Shown here: positions 8,153 through 16,626 of the stretch, one piece after another
Layout of the letters: every line of letters begins with the position of its first letter
How positions within the stretch are numbered: the first letter of the stretch is position 1
Origin: Prolixibacteraceae bacterium
GTDB lineage: Bacteria; Bacteroidota; Bacteroidia; Bacteroidales; Prolixibacteraceae
NCBI GenBank assembly: GCA_017998095.1
Contig: JAGODU010000045.1
Location: forward strand, 1-26,278
Direction of reading: 5' to 3'
Length of the DNA: 26,278 bases
Program-made: the position numbers and the translations under genes
Notes under the pieces: model-generated
Database searches by the model: none
Told to the model about the DNA's origin: nothing
The model's input: the letters and a program-made list of their open reading frames with translations, nothing else

Positions 8153-9858
8153 TTGCACATTTTGAAGACAGAAAGAAGTAGATATAATAATCGGTTTTCG
8201 ATATTATCAAAATATTTGAAATTCATTGTTGTTATGTTTGAAACAGCATGGCATAAGTTATTATTTTCCTTAAAAAATGAAAACACTTTCCTTTTTATAA
8301 ACATCTTTCGTCTTTCATTATTAATTGGATTATTGATTTTTATTGGCAATTATAGTTGGGGGCAAACTAGTCCCACAATATATAATACTACGGGATCCCA
8401 CACTTTTACGGTACCTGCCGGAGTCACAAGTATCAAGGTAGAATGCTGGGGAGGAGGAGGAGCTGGTGGAGGAGCATACATTGGAGCCGGTGGAGGTGGA
8501 GGTGGAGGTGCATATAATACAATTAATTTAACTGTCACTTCCGGACAAACATTAAGTATAACAGTAGGAGCTGGGGGAGCTGGGGGAAATAATGCAAACG
8601 GAGGAACTGGGGGAACAACAACAGTGTCAGGTAGTCCCGGGACGATTTCGGCTAATGGGGGCTCAGGAGGTAATAGCGGTTCTGGTTTTTGGCTTATTTT
8701 TTTTATATTAACCAAAATGGAGCTGGTGGAGCTGGTGGAGCTGGTGGTAGTTATGCAGGTGGAATAGGAGGAACTGCTAGCGGAAACGGAGCCGGGGGAG
8801 GAGGTGGAGCTGGGAATGGAGGAAACGGGGGAAACGGAGGAAATACAGCAACAGGAGTAGGTGGCTCGGGGACTTTTAATGGTGGTAATGGAGGAGGCTA
8901 TATTTCACAAAACAATAATGGTAATGCAGGGAATAGCCCCGGAGGGGGAGGTGGAGGAGCAAGATCAAATTCTGATGGAACACAAAGAAGTGGAGGTGCT
9001 GGTGCTGCAGGGCAAGTAGTTATTTCATGGACTACTTCACAACCAACTATTACCAGCTTTTCTCCCATATCTGCATGTTCGGGTTCTTCTGCTTCAGTTG
9101 TAATTACCGGGACTAACTTTACAGGGGCTACGGCCGTTAATTTTTATAATTCCCAGTCTGCAACATATACTGTAAACAGTTCTACACAAATAACAGCAAC
9201 ATTGCCGGCTGGCGCAACAACAGGACCAATAAGTGTAATAACTCCCAGTGGGACAGCAACAAGTTCGAGTAATTTTACTGTCAATTCATTACCAACTGCT
9301 CTGTCTTTAACCGGCAGTACAATCTGTACTTCCCCGGGTGGCAACGGTACTGTCACATCTTCTGCTTCTCAATCAGGGGTAACATATCAATTATATAATT
9401 CCGGCGGAACGCCTGTTGGCGGTATTCAATCAGGATCAGGATCAGGTCTTACATGGTCAAATCTATCTACTGGGACAGGTTATTACGTTGTAGGAACTAA
9501 TGGAAATTTATGTACTTCTACAAGTAATTCTGTTAATGTTTCAACCTGGACAAATCCTGTTGGAACTTCTGAAACCATTACAATCTGCAGCGAAGACTAT
9601 ACAAACTTTACACCCTCAATAGCACCGGCAAGTACCATTACCTGGACTATAGGAACTATAACCGGAAGTGTTTCAGGAGCTTCTGCAAACTCAACTCCAA
9701 CAAATACAATAGATCAACTACTTACAATTCCAAGTAATATTACACAAGGCTCAGTAGTATATCATGTCACACCAACTTCTACTACCGGCTCATGTGTCGG
9801 ATCTTCCTTTGACATAACTGTAACTGTAGAACACCCTGCTATTGGCAATTTCGAATAA
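8153..9858 (+). pseudogene. Glycine-rich IPT/TIG-domain secreted protein, one frameshift
   Basis: Two overlapping frames (8153-8767 and about 8689-9858) make one protein of about 568 residues. It has a signal/anchor segment (SLLIGLLIFIGNYSWGQ), a beta segment with HTFTVPAGVTSIKVECWG, a long Gly/Ala/Asn-rich region (GGGGAGGGAY; GNGGNGGNGGN), an IPT/TIG domain (ITSFSPISACSGSSASVVI) and a PKD/Ig-like tail. The frame breaks at a run of eight Ts (8697-8704); nine Ts would read continuously through FWLIFFYINQNGAGG. The protein ends without the C-terminal sorting domain often found on such Bacteroidota surface proteins. The N-terminal start is uncertain (8153 or 8234). It is probably a surface or adhesin-like protein; it may be phase-variable, a pseudogene, or the break may be a sequencing error. 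Confidence 0.75.
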
Positions 9859-9921
9859 AGAAAAGCTGTTTACAAGGCAGGTTCCAAAGTACTGCTCGAA
9901 TTCATCTATTTCAGAAGTTGA

Positions 9922-10704
9922 CTACAAATAAAGATTTGGAATTATCGTCTGTTCATTCATCGGAGGCCTTACGTATCCGGTAGCAACAGGGCGTGGTTCA
10001 AGCTCAATCTTTTCAGGCGCCTTATCTTCATACGGAATCATAGTAAGGAGATGACTTATAAAATTGAGTCTTGCTCTTTTCTTATCGTCACTTTCAACAA
10101 CATACCAGGGTGATTGTTTAGTATCGGTATAAGCAAACATTTCATCTTTTGCTTTAGAATATTCAGTCCACTTCATGCGCGAAACAACATCAATGCCGCT
10201 AAATTTCCATCTTTTTGTAGGGTCATTGATTCTGTCCTGAAACCTTCTTTCCTGTTCTTCTTCGCTAACAGAAAACCAATATTTAAGCAGGATAACTCCC
10301 GAATGGATAAGCATTCTCTCAAAGTTGGGGCATGAGCGTAAAAACTCCCAGTATTCCTCATCTGTACAGAAACCCATTACTCTTTCAACTCCTGCACGGT
10401 TGTACCAGCTTCGATCGAAGAGTACCATTTCACCCGCTGCAGGAAGATGTTGTACATATCTCTGAAAATACCATGACGTCTTTTCCCTTTCAGTTGGAAC
10501 ACCCAGTGCAACAACTCTGCAAATACGAGGATTTAAAGGAGAAGCAAGTTGTTTGATAGCACCCCCCTTACCTGCAGCATCACGCCCTTCAAAGAGGATT
10601 ACAACTTTTAAACCTTTTTCTTTAACTGTAGTTTGAAGCTTAATCAATTCGATATTAAGTCTGTCAAGCTCGTTTTCATAAAACTTTTTATCCAGTTTTT
10701 CCAT
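9922..10704 (-). CDS. ppk2: Polyphosphate kinase 2 (PPK2 family)
   Basis: This 260-residue, single-domain PPK2 transfers phosphate between polyphosphate and nucleotides in the cytoplasm. Walker A is FEGRDAAGKGGAI at residues 38-50, Walker B is FDRSWYNR at 96-103, and the lid region QERRFQDRINDPTKRWKFS follows, with SPWYVVESDDKKRARLN near the C-terminus. All catalytic motifs are intact and length fits a one-domain PPK2. Whether it prefers ADP, GDP or AMP cannot be read from this sequence alone. It is transcribed toward the glycine-rich gene (convergent, about 60 bp apart). The upstream ATPase gene lies 79 bp away on the same strand and is probably a separate unit. Confidence 0.95.
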   Translation of the reverse strand: MEKLDKKFYENELDRLNIELIKLQTTVKEKGLKVVILFEGRDAAGKGGAIKQLASPLNPRICRVVALGVPTEREKTSWYFQRYVQHLPAAGEMVLFDRSWYNRAGVERVMGFCTDEEYWEFLRSCPNFERMLIHSGVILLKYWFSVSEEEQERRFQDRINDPTKRWKFSGIDVVSRMKWTEYSKAKDEMFAYTDTKQSPWYVVESDDKKRARLNFISHLLTMIPYEDKAPEKIELEPRPVATGYVRPPMNEQTIIPNLYL

Positions 10705-10783
10705 ATAGAAAGAATCATCAGGTTTATACTAATAATGAAATCATAATTAAAAGTAAGAAGATTTTTGTTGTAATGCAAATAGC

Positions 10784-11908
10784 TTATTCCATCAGAAAAG
10801 AATCATAATTTTCCGGGGAGATAACTTCAAAAGAAGCATCGGGATAATTTATATTGAATGATTTAGGAATTTTCACTTTCTTTTTTGAATTCCATTTAAA
10901 CTCATAAGCATATAATTTACCGTTTTTTTCTTCAATGTAATCAATTTCCTTTTGATCTACAGTCCTCCAGAAATATGAATTACAATAATCAAAAGAATAA
11001 AGATTACGCTTCAACCTTTCGCTTACAAGAAAATTCTCCCACAGAGCTCCGGTATCTGTCCTGAAATTAAGGTTAGAGAAATTTGAAATAACAGCATTTC
11101 TTATTCCATTATCATAAAAAAAAATCTTCCTTTTTGAACTTATTTCACTTCTCATGTTCCGTCTGAATGATGATAAGCGAAATATTATAAAGGCTTTCTC
11201 CAAAAGGTCAATATATTTAATCACTGTATTTTTATCAGTCTGTACAAGATTAGAAATCTCATTGTATGATACTTCGCTACCAAGCTGAAGAGATATGGCA
11301 ACCAGAATCTTGCTTAGCAATTCAGGCTTACGGACACCATCCATTTCAAGCACGTCTTTATATAAATAGCTTCCGGCAAGTTCATTTAACACCTGCTTCT
11401 CTTCACCGGGATGGTTAATGACATCAGGATACATGCCGTAAATCAAACGGTTTTCCAATTGAGACTTCATGTCAATAAAACCATAATAATCGAAAAGTTC
11501 CTTGTAACTGAAAGGAAATAGTCTGTATTCCCACTTTCTGCCTGTTAAAGACTCATTTATTTTACTTGCAATATCCAGGGCAGATGATCCACTCACAATC
11601 AACTGAATATCAATATTATCATGAATAAGTTTAAGTGTCAATCCGATGTTTTCCACTCTTTGAGCTTCATCAATAAAAAGAATCTTTTTACTTCCAGCAA
11701 TTTGTTTTAAAGTAGCAAGTGAAGCACCTGTAAGAGAATCCTTTACCATTGGATCATCACAATTCAATATCAGAGAATCGTTCGCATATTCAGAAATAAT
11801 TGAATTGACAAGAGTAGTTTTACCTGTCTGATGAGGTCCTATAACAATCAAAGCTTTCCCTTTGAATAATTTATTCCTTAGTGTATTGTTTAAGATTCGA
11901 GGTATCAT
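10784..11908 (-). CDS. AAA (AAA_14)/DUF4143 ATPase
   Basis: This 374-residue protein belongs to a widespread and often duplicated bacterial/archaeal ATPase family. The N-terminal AAA_14 domain has Walker A GPHQTGKTT (24-32), Walker B ILFIDEAQR (76-84) and a sensor segment QLIVSGSSALDI. The C-terminal DUF4143 region has a winged helix (SLQLGSEVSYNEISNLVQTD) and a nuclease-like block (FLVSERLKRN, DQKEIDYIEEKNGKLYAYEF) that resembles PD-(D/E)XK cores. Biological function is unproven. A 60 bp perfect palindrome lies 9 bp upstream of the ATG. A decayed relative lies at 2941-3320, so the family has been mobile or amplified here. Confidence 0.88.
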   Translation of the reverse strand: MIPRILNNTLRNKLFKGKALIVIGPHQTGKTTLVNSIISEYANDSLILNCDDPMVKDSLTGASLATLKQIAGSKKILFIDEAQRVENIGLTLKLIHDNIDIQLIVSGSSALDIASKINESLTGRKWEYRLFPFSYKELFDYYGFIDMKSQLENRLIYGMYPDVINHPGEEKQVLNELAGSYLYKDVLEMDGVRKPELLSKILVAISLQLGSEVSYNEISNLVQTDKNTVIKYIDLLEKAFIIFRLSSFRRNMRSEISSKRKIFFYDNGIRNAVISNFSNLNFRTDTGALWENFLVSERLKRNLYSFDYCNSYFWRTVDQKEIDYIEEKNGKLYAYEFKWNSKKKVKIPKSFNINYPDASFEVISPENYDSFLME

Positions 11909-11917
11909 TTTATCTTT

Positions 11918-11977
11918 TTCACCAAAAATGCCAATATATGGTGAATATATTCACCATATATTGGCATTTTTGGTGAA
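11918..11977. promoter_or_regulatory. 60 bp perfect palindrome upstream of the ATPase gene
   Basis: The 30 bp arms, 11918-11947 and 11948-11977, are exact reverse complements with no loop. Within them TTCACCA/TGGTGAA recurs four times, so each arm is itself a partial dyad. It begins 9 bp before the ATG at 11908, in the leader or promoter of that gene, and could extrude as a cruciform, form an mRNA hairpin over the translation start, or be an operator. Confidence 0.9.
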
Positions 11978-11996
11978 TAATCTAAATTTTCAATAC

Positions 11997-12677
11997 TTAT
12001 TGAACCTTTTCTTTTCTGTCGAAGACATAGGAAATGATATTAGCTCCCATTTGCAGTGCCAGTAGCCTTATATTTTCAGGGTCTTTATGAACGGCATAAG
12101 ATTCCCAGCCGTCACCAAGATCACATTCATAAGAATAAAAAACAACTAGCCGGTTATCATGAAAAAGGCCAAAGCCCTGAGCCGGCTTTCCGTCATGCTC
12201 ATGAATTTTTGGCAATCCCTTATCAAAGTTATATTTCTGATGGTATATAGGATGAGAAAAAGGGAGTTCAACAAATTCCTGCTCAGGAAAAACCTTCTTC
12301 ATTTCCCTCCTGATATATGGGTCAAGACCATAATTATCATCTATATGCAGAAAACCGCCTCCCATAAGATAAGTCCTGAGTATTTCAACTTCCATTTCTG
12401 AAAGCACAATATTACCGTGACCTGTCATGTGTATCATAGGATAATTAAATATTTCCAGGCTGCCAACTTCAACAGTCCCGGGTTCAGGAAGTATATTAGT
12501 CCCCAGATTTTCATTGGAAAATTTAATGAGATTAGGAAGAGAAGTTGGATTGGCATACCAGTCACCTCCTCCGCTATATTTTAGGAGCCCTATTCTTACA
12601 GTTGTTGTTTCCTGAGAAAAAGCGATTATTGTAAAAATAAAAAGAATAACTGTCAATATTTTTTTCTTCATAATCAT
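11997..12677 (-). CDS. DUF4159 domain secreted protein
   Basis: This 226-residue protein has an N-terminal signal peptide (MKKKILTVILFIFTIIAFSQ). The mature part matches DUF4159 proteins, which resemble a glutamine-amidotransferase-like Rossmann fold: LKYSGGGDWYANPTSLPNL near the start, PMIHMTGHGNIVLSE, then LMGGGFLHIDDNYGLDPYI and FVELPFSHPIYH. The family function is not known; export is inferred from the signal. The gene overlaps the end of rsmE by 4 bp (ATGA-type overlap at 12674-12677), so the two are co-transcribed and probably translationally coupled. Either the ATG at 12677 or the in-frame ATG six bases downstream could initiate. Confidence 0.85.
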   Translation of the reverse strand: MIMKKKILTVILFIFTIIAFSQETTTVRIGLLKYSGGGDWYANPTSLPNLIKFSNENLGTNILPEPGTVEVGSLEIFNYPMIHMTGHGNIVLSEMEVEILRTYLMGGGFLHIDDNYGLDPYIRREMKKVFPEQEFVELPFSHPIYHQKYNFDKGLPKIHEHDGKPAQGFGLFHDNRLVVFYSYECDLGDGWESYAVHKDPENIRLLALQMGANIISYVFDRKEKVQ

Positions 12678-13375
12678 CTGTTAATAATACCTGTAATATC
12701 ACATGCCACTATACCTGCTGTTTCAGTTCTAAGCCGGCTGTTACCCAGAGATACTTCTTTGAATCCAAAATTAACAGCAGCTTCAATTTCTGCAGCAGAG
12801 AAGTCACCTTCCGGACCTATAAGGATTGTCACTCTTTCACTTGGTTTCACAAGATCAAAAAGATGATGTTTATTTCCTTCATCACAATGTGCTACAAATT
12901 TTAAGCCTTGATTTTCCATCCTGCAGAAAGCCCCAAAATTAGTTAAATTATTCAAAACAGGTTTATATGCTTTCAGCGACTGCTTCATTGCTGAAACAAT
13001 CACTTTCTCAATCCTCTCAATATTAATCTGCTTTCTTTCTGAATGTTCACACAATAAAGGAGTTATTTCATCAATCCCGATTTCTGTAGCTTTTTCAACA
13101 AACCATTCAAAGCGGTCGATATTCTTTGTAGGGGCAATTGCAACGTGGAGAAAATAAATTCTCTTTTCAAATTCAGTTGTTTTGGAAATAATTTCCACAG
13201 AGCATTTTTTAGGATTAGGGTCAAAAATCCTTGCTTCAAATTTGTTGCCTATGCCATCTACCAGAATCAGTTTATCGCCTTTTGAAAAACGTAAGACTCT
13301 TATACAATGCTTAGATTCAGTTTCATCAAGAGTATATGATGAACCGGAAATATCAGGAGTATAAAATATATTCAT
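12674..13375 (-). CDS. rsmE: 16S rRNA m3U1498 methyltransferase RsmE
   Basis: This 233-residue SPOUT-family methyltransferase methylates N3 of U1498 in 16S rRNA using S-adenosylmethionine. An N-terminal PUA-like domain (about 1-65; ESKHCIRVLRFSKGD) precedes the trefoil-knot domain with AIAPTKNIDRFEWFVEKATE (80-97), LIGPEGDFSAAE (185-196) and LGNSRLRTETAGI (210-222), the SAM-binding knot motifs. Length is normal. It ends in TGA, overlapping the DUF4159 start, which also shows that TGA is a normal stop in the host. Confidence 0.96.
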   Translation of the reverse strand: MNIFYTPDISGSSYTLDETESKHCIRVLRFSKGDKLILVDGIGNKFEARIFDPNPKKCSVEIISKTTEFEKRIYFLHVAIAPTKNIDRFEWFVEKATEIGIDEITPLLCEHSERKQINIERIEKVIVSAMKQSLKAYKPVLNNLTNFGAFCRMENQGLKFVAHCDEGNKHHLFDLVKPSERVTILIGPEGDFSAAEIEAAVNFGFKEVSLGNSRLRTETAGIVACDITGIINR

Positions 13376-13423
13376 TTTAAAAAATTGAAAGAAAAACCTA
13401 ATAGCGTTTTCAAAAGTAGTTAT

Positions 13424-13918
13424 TTATCTGTAATCCCCGGGAACAAGATGTAAAACAAGATTTCCTTGTTTAGCTTCGATTTCGGTCCAGCTTTTAACAT
13501 TAAAATCAAGAACAACAGTAGAGCATGTTGGCATATCGCCCTGAAAATTAGCACTTAGATTTCCTGAAATAAAATACATAAAGGGATTATGGCCGAAAAC
13601 AAATATAGAATTATAATCATCTGAAACCTCATGAACAAGGTCGATAAAGTCCTGTGTAGTGTAATCGAAATACAAGCCTTTTTTTTGAATAATTTTATCT
13701 TTTGGGAAGGCAAGCTCTTCAGCATAAATTCGTGCCGTGGAATAAGCTCTTACTGCAGGACTGGCAATTACATAATCAGGAATAATTTCTTTTTTCTTGA
13801 GATCAGCAGCTATTTTGTGGGCGTCATCTCTACCCTTTTCTGTAAGTTCGCGATCATAATCATGATCGTACCCCCCCTGCTCAGTCTTTGCATGACGAAC
13901 GATAACCAATCTCTTCAT
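13424..13918 (-). CDS. sixA: SixA-like phosphohistidine phosphatase
   Basis: This 164-residue protein of the histidine phosphatase superfamily carries the catalytic RHAKTE at residues 8-13, then RELTEKGRDDA, SPAVRAYSTA (53-62) and the second histidine in FGHNPF (108-113). Size and motifs match SixA-type phosphohistidine phosphatases, which remove phosphate from histidine-phosphorylated proteins. The exact substrate in Bacteroidota is not established. It stands 48 bp upstream of rsmE on the same strand and may share its transcript. It is divergent from the phosphoesterase gene at 14069 across a 150 bp AT-rich spacer. Confidence 0.87.
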   Translation of the reverse strand: MKRLVIVRHAKTEQGGYDHDYDRELTEKGRDDAHKIAADLKKKEIIPDYVIASPAVRAYSTARIYAEELAFPKDKIIQKKGLYFDYTTQDFIDLVHEVSDDYNSIFVFGHNPFMYFISGNLSANFQGDMPTCSTVVLDFNVKSWTEIEAKQGNLVLHLVPGDYR

Positions 13919-14068
13919 CTTTTATAATTTAAAATTCTGAAAACCAAAACCAAATCTTTTAATGTTTGTGAATTTACTAAATTATAACTCAAAAAAGGAT
14001 GATTTTAGTTTATTTTACATCAACCTTTTTCAAGGAATTAACATGATTGCAGAAAAAACAATTGATAA

Positions 14069-14581
14069 ATGAGGAAGATCGGTTTACTTTCAGATACACA
14101 TTGCTTTCTTGAGCCGAAACTATATGAGTTTTTCAAAGACTGTGATGAGATATGGCATGCAGGTGATTTCGGAAATATTGAGACCTATGATAAGCTTGCT
14201 GAATTCAAACCGTTGAAAGGAGTATATGGGAACATCGATGGTCAGGAGATAAGACTTGCCTGCAAAAAGCATATCAAGTTCAGGTGCGAAGATGTGAAGG
14301 TCTGGATTACTCATATTGGAGGATATCCCGGTAAATACGATCAGAGTGTGAAGCCCGGTTTATTTCAGGATCCGCCTGACCTTTTTATTTGTGGTCACTC
14401 TCATATTTTAAAAGTCATTTACGATAAAAAACTTAATTCTCTGCATATAAATCCCGGTGCCGCAGGAAACTCAGGTTTTCATAAGGTAAAAACATTGTTG
14501 AGGTTTACAATTGAAGGTAAAGGGATAAAAGATCTTGAGATTATGGAAATAAAACGCAATTTCTCAGAACCACCCACTTAA
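14069..14581 (+). CDS. YfcE/MJ0936-type metallophosphoesterase
   Basis: This is a 170-residue calcineurin-like phosphodiesterase. The metal-binding motifs appear in order: SDTHC (8-12), HAGDFG (30-35), GNID (54-57), THIGGYPG (81-88) and CGHSH (108-112), with NPGAAG following. This is the small YfcE/MJ0936 class, which hydrolyses phosphodiesters in vitro; the physiological substrate is not known. It is an intact gene of normal length, with the start set by the motif IGLLSDTH immediately after ATG. It is followed 67 bp later by the lipoprotein gene on the same strand. Confidence 0.9.
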   Translation: MRKIGLLSDTHCFLEPKLYEFFKDCDEIWHAGDFGNIETYDKLAEFKPLKGVYGNIDGQEIRLACKKHIKFRCEDVKVWITHIGGYPGKYDQSVKPGLFQDPPDLFICGHSHILKVIYDKKLNSLHINPGAAGNSGFHKVKTLLRFTIEGKGIKDLEIMEIKRNFSEPPT

Positions 14582-14648
14582 AATTATCAATATTTACTAA
14601 ATAACTAATTCAATTAATTATAATTGCAGTCAATTTGTAAAACATGCT

Positions 14649-15926
14649 ATGATTAAGAAGTTTATTACCATTATTGCTGTATCTGCACTTTGTTCATGCT
14701 CCGTGAATAACATAACTGATGAATTATTTGAATCACTGATCTCAGGTGAAGATAATTTGATAGGTTACCAAAAAGAAAAAACTTTAATATTACCAGAAGC
14801 AGAAGAGTACTTTGGGAATATAGCCAATTTAGCAAAATGGTATTCTATTAATCAGAATTGGGAAAATACAGATAAATCTGCAAGTACTGATAATGACAAT
14901 CCATTTATTGCTAAATTAAAAAAAATTAAAATAAAGGGCGAGAATGGCAAAAGAATTTCATTTTTTGACCTTAACTCAGAAGAACGAAATGAGTTTTTAA
15001 ACTCCTGGAAAAAAATAGAAGCAAGAGACTTAAGTGAAAAATTAAACCGTGACCCCTCGCATGTATCTTCAGGATTGTTGCTTAAAAGAAACGAGGCTTT
15101 TTCTAAAGTATTTAACGGTGACAAAGCTGTCAGCATTACTGTCAGTGACCCTTTTGTAGAAATTTTATCAGCAATGAATAAAGCTGAGGAAGAAGAAATT
15201 TCAGAAAATAATAAGATAATTTCTGAATATGCTTCTGAATATAGTGATGAAGATTTCGAAGCAGCAGTAATTGCCAACAGGTACTTAAGCTTTTCCGTAA
15301 TACAAGCTACTCCTATAGAGATAACGCCTCAGACATTTGTTGACAGGCTAAGACCCAATATTAAAAAAGGAAGGATACTTCTTGCTTTGCCCGGAGGGTG
15401 GACAACAAAATACCTTATGATATTTTTCCCTGCTAAATATTGGTGGGATGTCGGTCATACTGCAATCCTATCCAAAGATGCTGATGAATTGACAGAGGAA
15501 ATAGGTGATTCCAGCAATATTACGGTAGGCACCAGTACCTGGTACGACATGAATGAAGAGCTTCTCGGCCGTTCGTGGTGTTATAAGCATGGCTTAGCTA
15601 TGATCGGGCAGATTTATGATGTAGAATGGGTAAAAAGTAAAGATGAAAAGGGCAAGTGGAAATGGGATAAAAAAATGACTGAGCTTGATAATGAAAAAAT
15701 GTGTGCTTTGGCGAAAGAGCAGTTAGGGAAGCCTTATTGTAATTTACTTTTAACAGTTACATCAAAGTGGTATGCACCAAACAGTTTTATATGCAGCAGT
15801 TTGCCATGGTGGCTTGCCAAACAAGTAGGTGATATAGATATCAGCGACTGGTGGAACCCGTCTGTTTATCCTGTAAGTCTTTTTATGTCTGAAAATATAA
15901 AAATACTTGACGATACCCTGGATTAA
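14649..15926 (+). CDS. Lipoprotein with YiiX-like permuted papain-fold domain
   Basis: This 425-residue protein starts with a lipoprotein signal (MIKKFITIIAVSALCSC; lipobox LCSC, lipidated Cys17 predicted). The N-terminal 230 residues are helical, acidic and unrecognised. The C-terminal 190 residues resemble YiiX/YebB-type NlpC/P60 cysteine hydrolases with a circularly permuted papain fold: GRILLALPGG, then WDVGHTAI with His270, and later NSFICSSLPW with Cys382. In permuted enzymes the histidine precedes the cysteine, as here. Such domains cut amide or ester bonds in the cell wall or lipids; the substrate here is unknown. The gene is probably monocistronic and converges with the START-like gene with a 10 bp gap. 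Confidence 0.72.
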   Translation: MIKKFITIIAVSALCSCSVNNITDELFESLISGEDNLIGYQKEKTLILPEAEEYFGNIANLAKWYSINQNWENTDKSASTDNDNPFIAKLKKIKIKGENGKRISFFDLNSEERNEFLNSWKKIEARDLSEKLNRDPSHVSSGLLLKRNEAFSKVFNGDKAVSITVSDPFVEILSAMNKAEEEEISENNKIISEYASEYSDEDFEAAVIANRYLSFSVIQATPIEITPQTFVDRLRPNIKKGRILLALPGGWTTKYLMIFFPAKYWWDVGHTAILSKDADELTEEIGDSSNITVGTSTWYDMNEELLGRSWCYKHGLAMIGQIYDVEWVKSKDEKGKWKWDKKMTELDNEKMCALAKEQLGKPYCNLLLTVTSKWYAPNSFICSSLPWWLAKQVGDIDISDWWNPSVYPVSLFMSENIKILDDTLD

Positions 15927-15936
15927 GGAAATTTAA

Positions 15937-16308
15937 TTAAGATCCAACAACGTGACGAAGCTTAACAATCAAAGATTCCCACAATGAACGAGTATCATCC
16001 TTTTCATCAGGTTCTGCAAAATCAATAACGATAAGAGAAACATCCCCCGTAAGTTCATCCCGGGTGATTTTAAATTCAAAGTAAGTTTTATCTTCCACCC
16101 ATTCAAAATGAACTATCAGGTTTTCCTTAATAAAGGTAAGTTCGGCTACATTTTCTGCATCTTCCCAGAAAAAAGTGAATTTTTTACCATTCACCGAAAC
16201 ATCATCAGCAAACCATTCAGCAAGTCCAGAAGCAGTACTGAGACGGTTAAACAATACTTTAGGAGAACAGTTAATAAGGTATTCCAATTCAATTTTTTCT
16301 TTGCTCAT
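15937..16308 (-). CDS. START-like (SRPBCC/AHSA1-type) small protein
   Basis: This 123-residue protein matches the START-like domain family of Bacteroidota: EYLINCSPKVLFNRLSTASG, then LAEWFADDVSVNGKKFTFFW, and a C-terminal LWESLIVKLRHVVGS helix. These helix-grip folds bind hydrophobic ligands or act as co-chaperone-like modules, but no function is assigned to this subgroup. The start at 16308 (MSKEKIEL) is preferred; an ATG at 16338 would add ten residues that do not belong to the fold. It lies next to the tRNA gene used by the island and is transcribed away from it. Confidence 0.85.
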   Translation of the reverse strand: MSKEKIELEYLINCSPKVLFNRLSTASGLAEWFADDVSVNGKKFTFFWEDAENVAELTFIKENLIVHFEWVEDKTYFEFKITRDELTGDVSLIVIDFAEPDEKDDTRSLWESLIVKLRHVVGS

Positions 16309-16407
16309 ATAAATAATTAGTGTTTGAAGAAGGTGCAATATATCAATTAAGTTTTAATTTACCAATAAAAGCAAGAAAGATAGAAATTAAAAAAAGTCTT
16401 AAAATAA

Positions 16408-16440
16408 TTGTATGAAAAAAAATAAAATAATCTATATTTG
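16408..16440 (+). promoter_or_regulatory. Bacteroidota-type promoter of the tRNA gene
   Basis: TATATTTG at 16433-16440 matches the TAnnTTTG -7 box of Bacteroidota sigma-ABfr promoters. A TTG lies at 16408-16410, 22 bp upstream, as the -33 element. The tRNA begins 32 bp after the -7 box. This is one of the clearest host-lineage signals in the window. Confidence 0.75.
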
Positions 16441-16471
16441 CACCGCCTTTAAATAAAGAGGCAAGAATCAT

Positions 16472-16545
16472 GGCGAGGTAGCTCAGCTGGTTAGAGCGCA
16501 TGATTCATAATCATGAGGTCGGCGGATCATGCCCGCCTCTCGCTA
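16472..16545 (+). tRNA. tRNA with CAT anticodon (probably elongator tRNA-Met)
   Basis: The full cloverleaf is visible: acceptor GGCGAGG pairing with TCTCGCT (two G-U pairs), D arm GCTC...GAGC, anticodon stem CATGA/TCATG with loop TTCATAA (anticodon CAT), variable AGGTC, T stem GGCGG/CCGCC, and discriminator A. CCA is not encoded. The T loop reads ATCATGC instead of the usual TTCnAnn, with positions 54 and 58 changed to A and T. Elongator Met is favoured; tRNA-Ile with lysidine-modified CAT cannot be excluded by eye. The gene is the attachment site of the island; its 3' portion, from the anticodon loop on, is repeated at 21199-21241. Confidence 0.9.
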
Positions 16546-16556
16546 CACTAAAAATC

Positions 16557-16588
16557 AAGGACTTACAAAAATGTAAGTCCTTTTTTTA
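16557..16588 (+). terminator. Rho-independent terminator after the tRNA
   Basis: A 10 bp stem AAGGACTTAC/GTAAGTCCTT with loop AAAAAT runs into a T tract (16581-16587). It ends the tRNA transcript. If the island carries the 3' replacement half of the tRNA, this terminator arrived with the island. Confidence 0.88.
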
Positions 16589-16593
16589 TTTCT

Positions 16594-16617
16594 GGAGTTG
16601 GGAAATGGAGTTGGGAA
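16594..16617 (+). repeat. Left tandem repeat of the island
   Basis: Two copies of GGAGTTGGGAA (16594-16604 and 16607-16617), with a 13 bp period. The same pair, with the same period and orientation, lies at 21105-21128 just inside the right end. They are candidate integrase arm-type sites, or a dispersed low-complexity repeat. Confidence 0.85.
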
Positions 16618-16626
16618 TATGCATTA

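Noticed and set aside
8350..8715. Proline-rich reading frame on the minus strand
   Set aside because: It is the antisense of the glycine-rich coding region (GGN codons read as NCC), a composition shadow.
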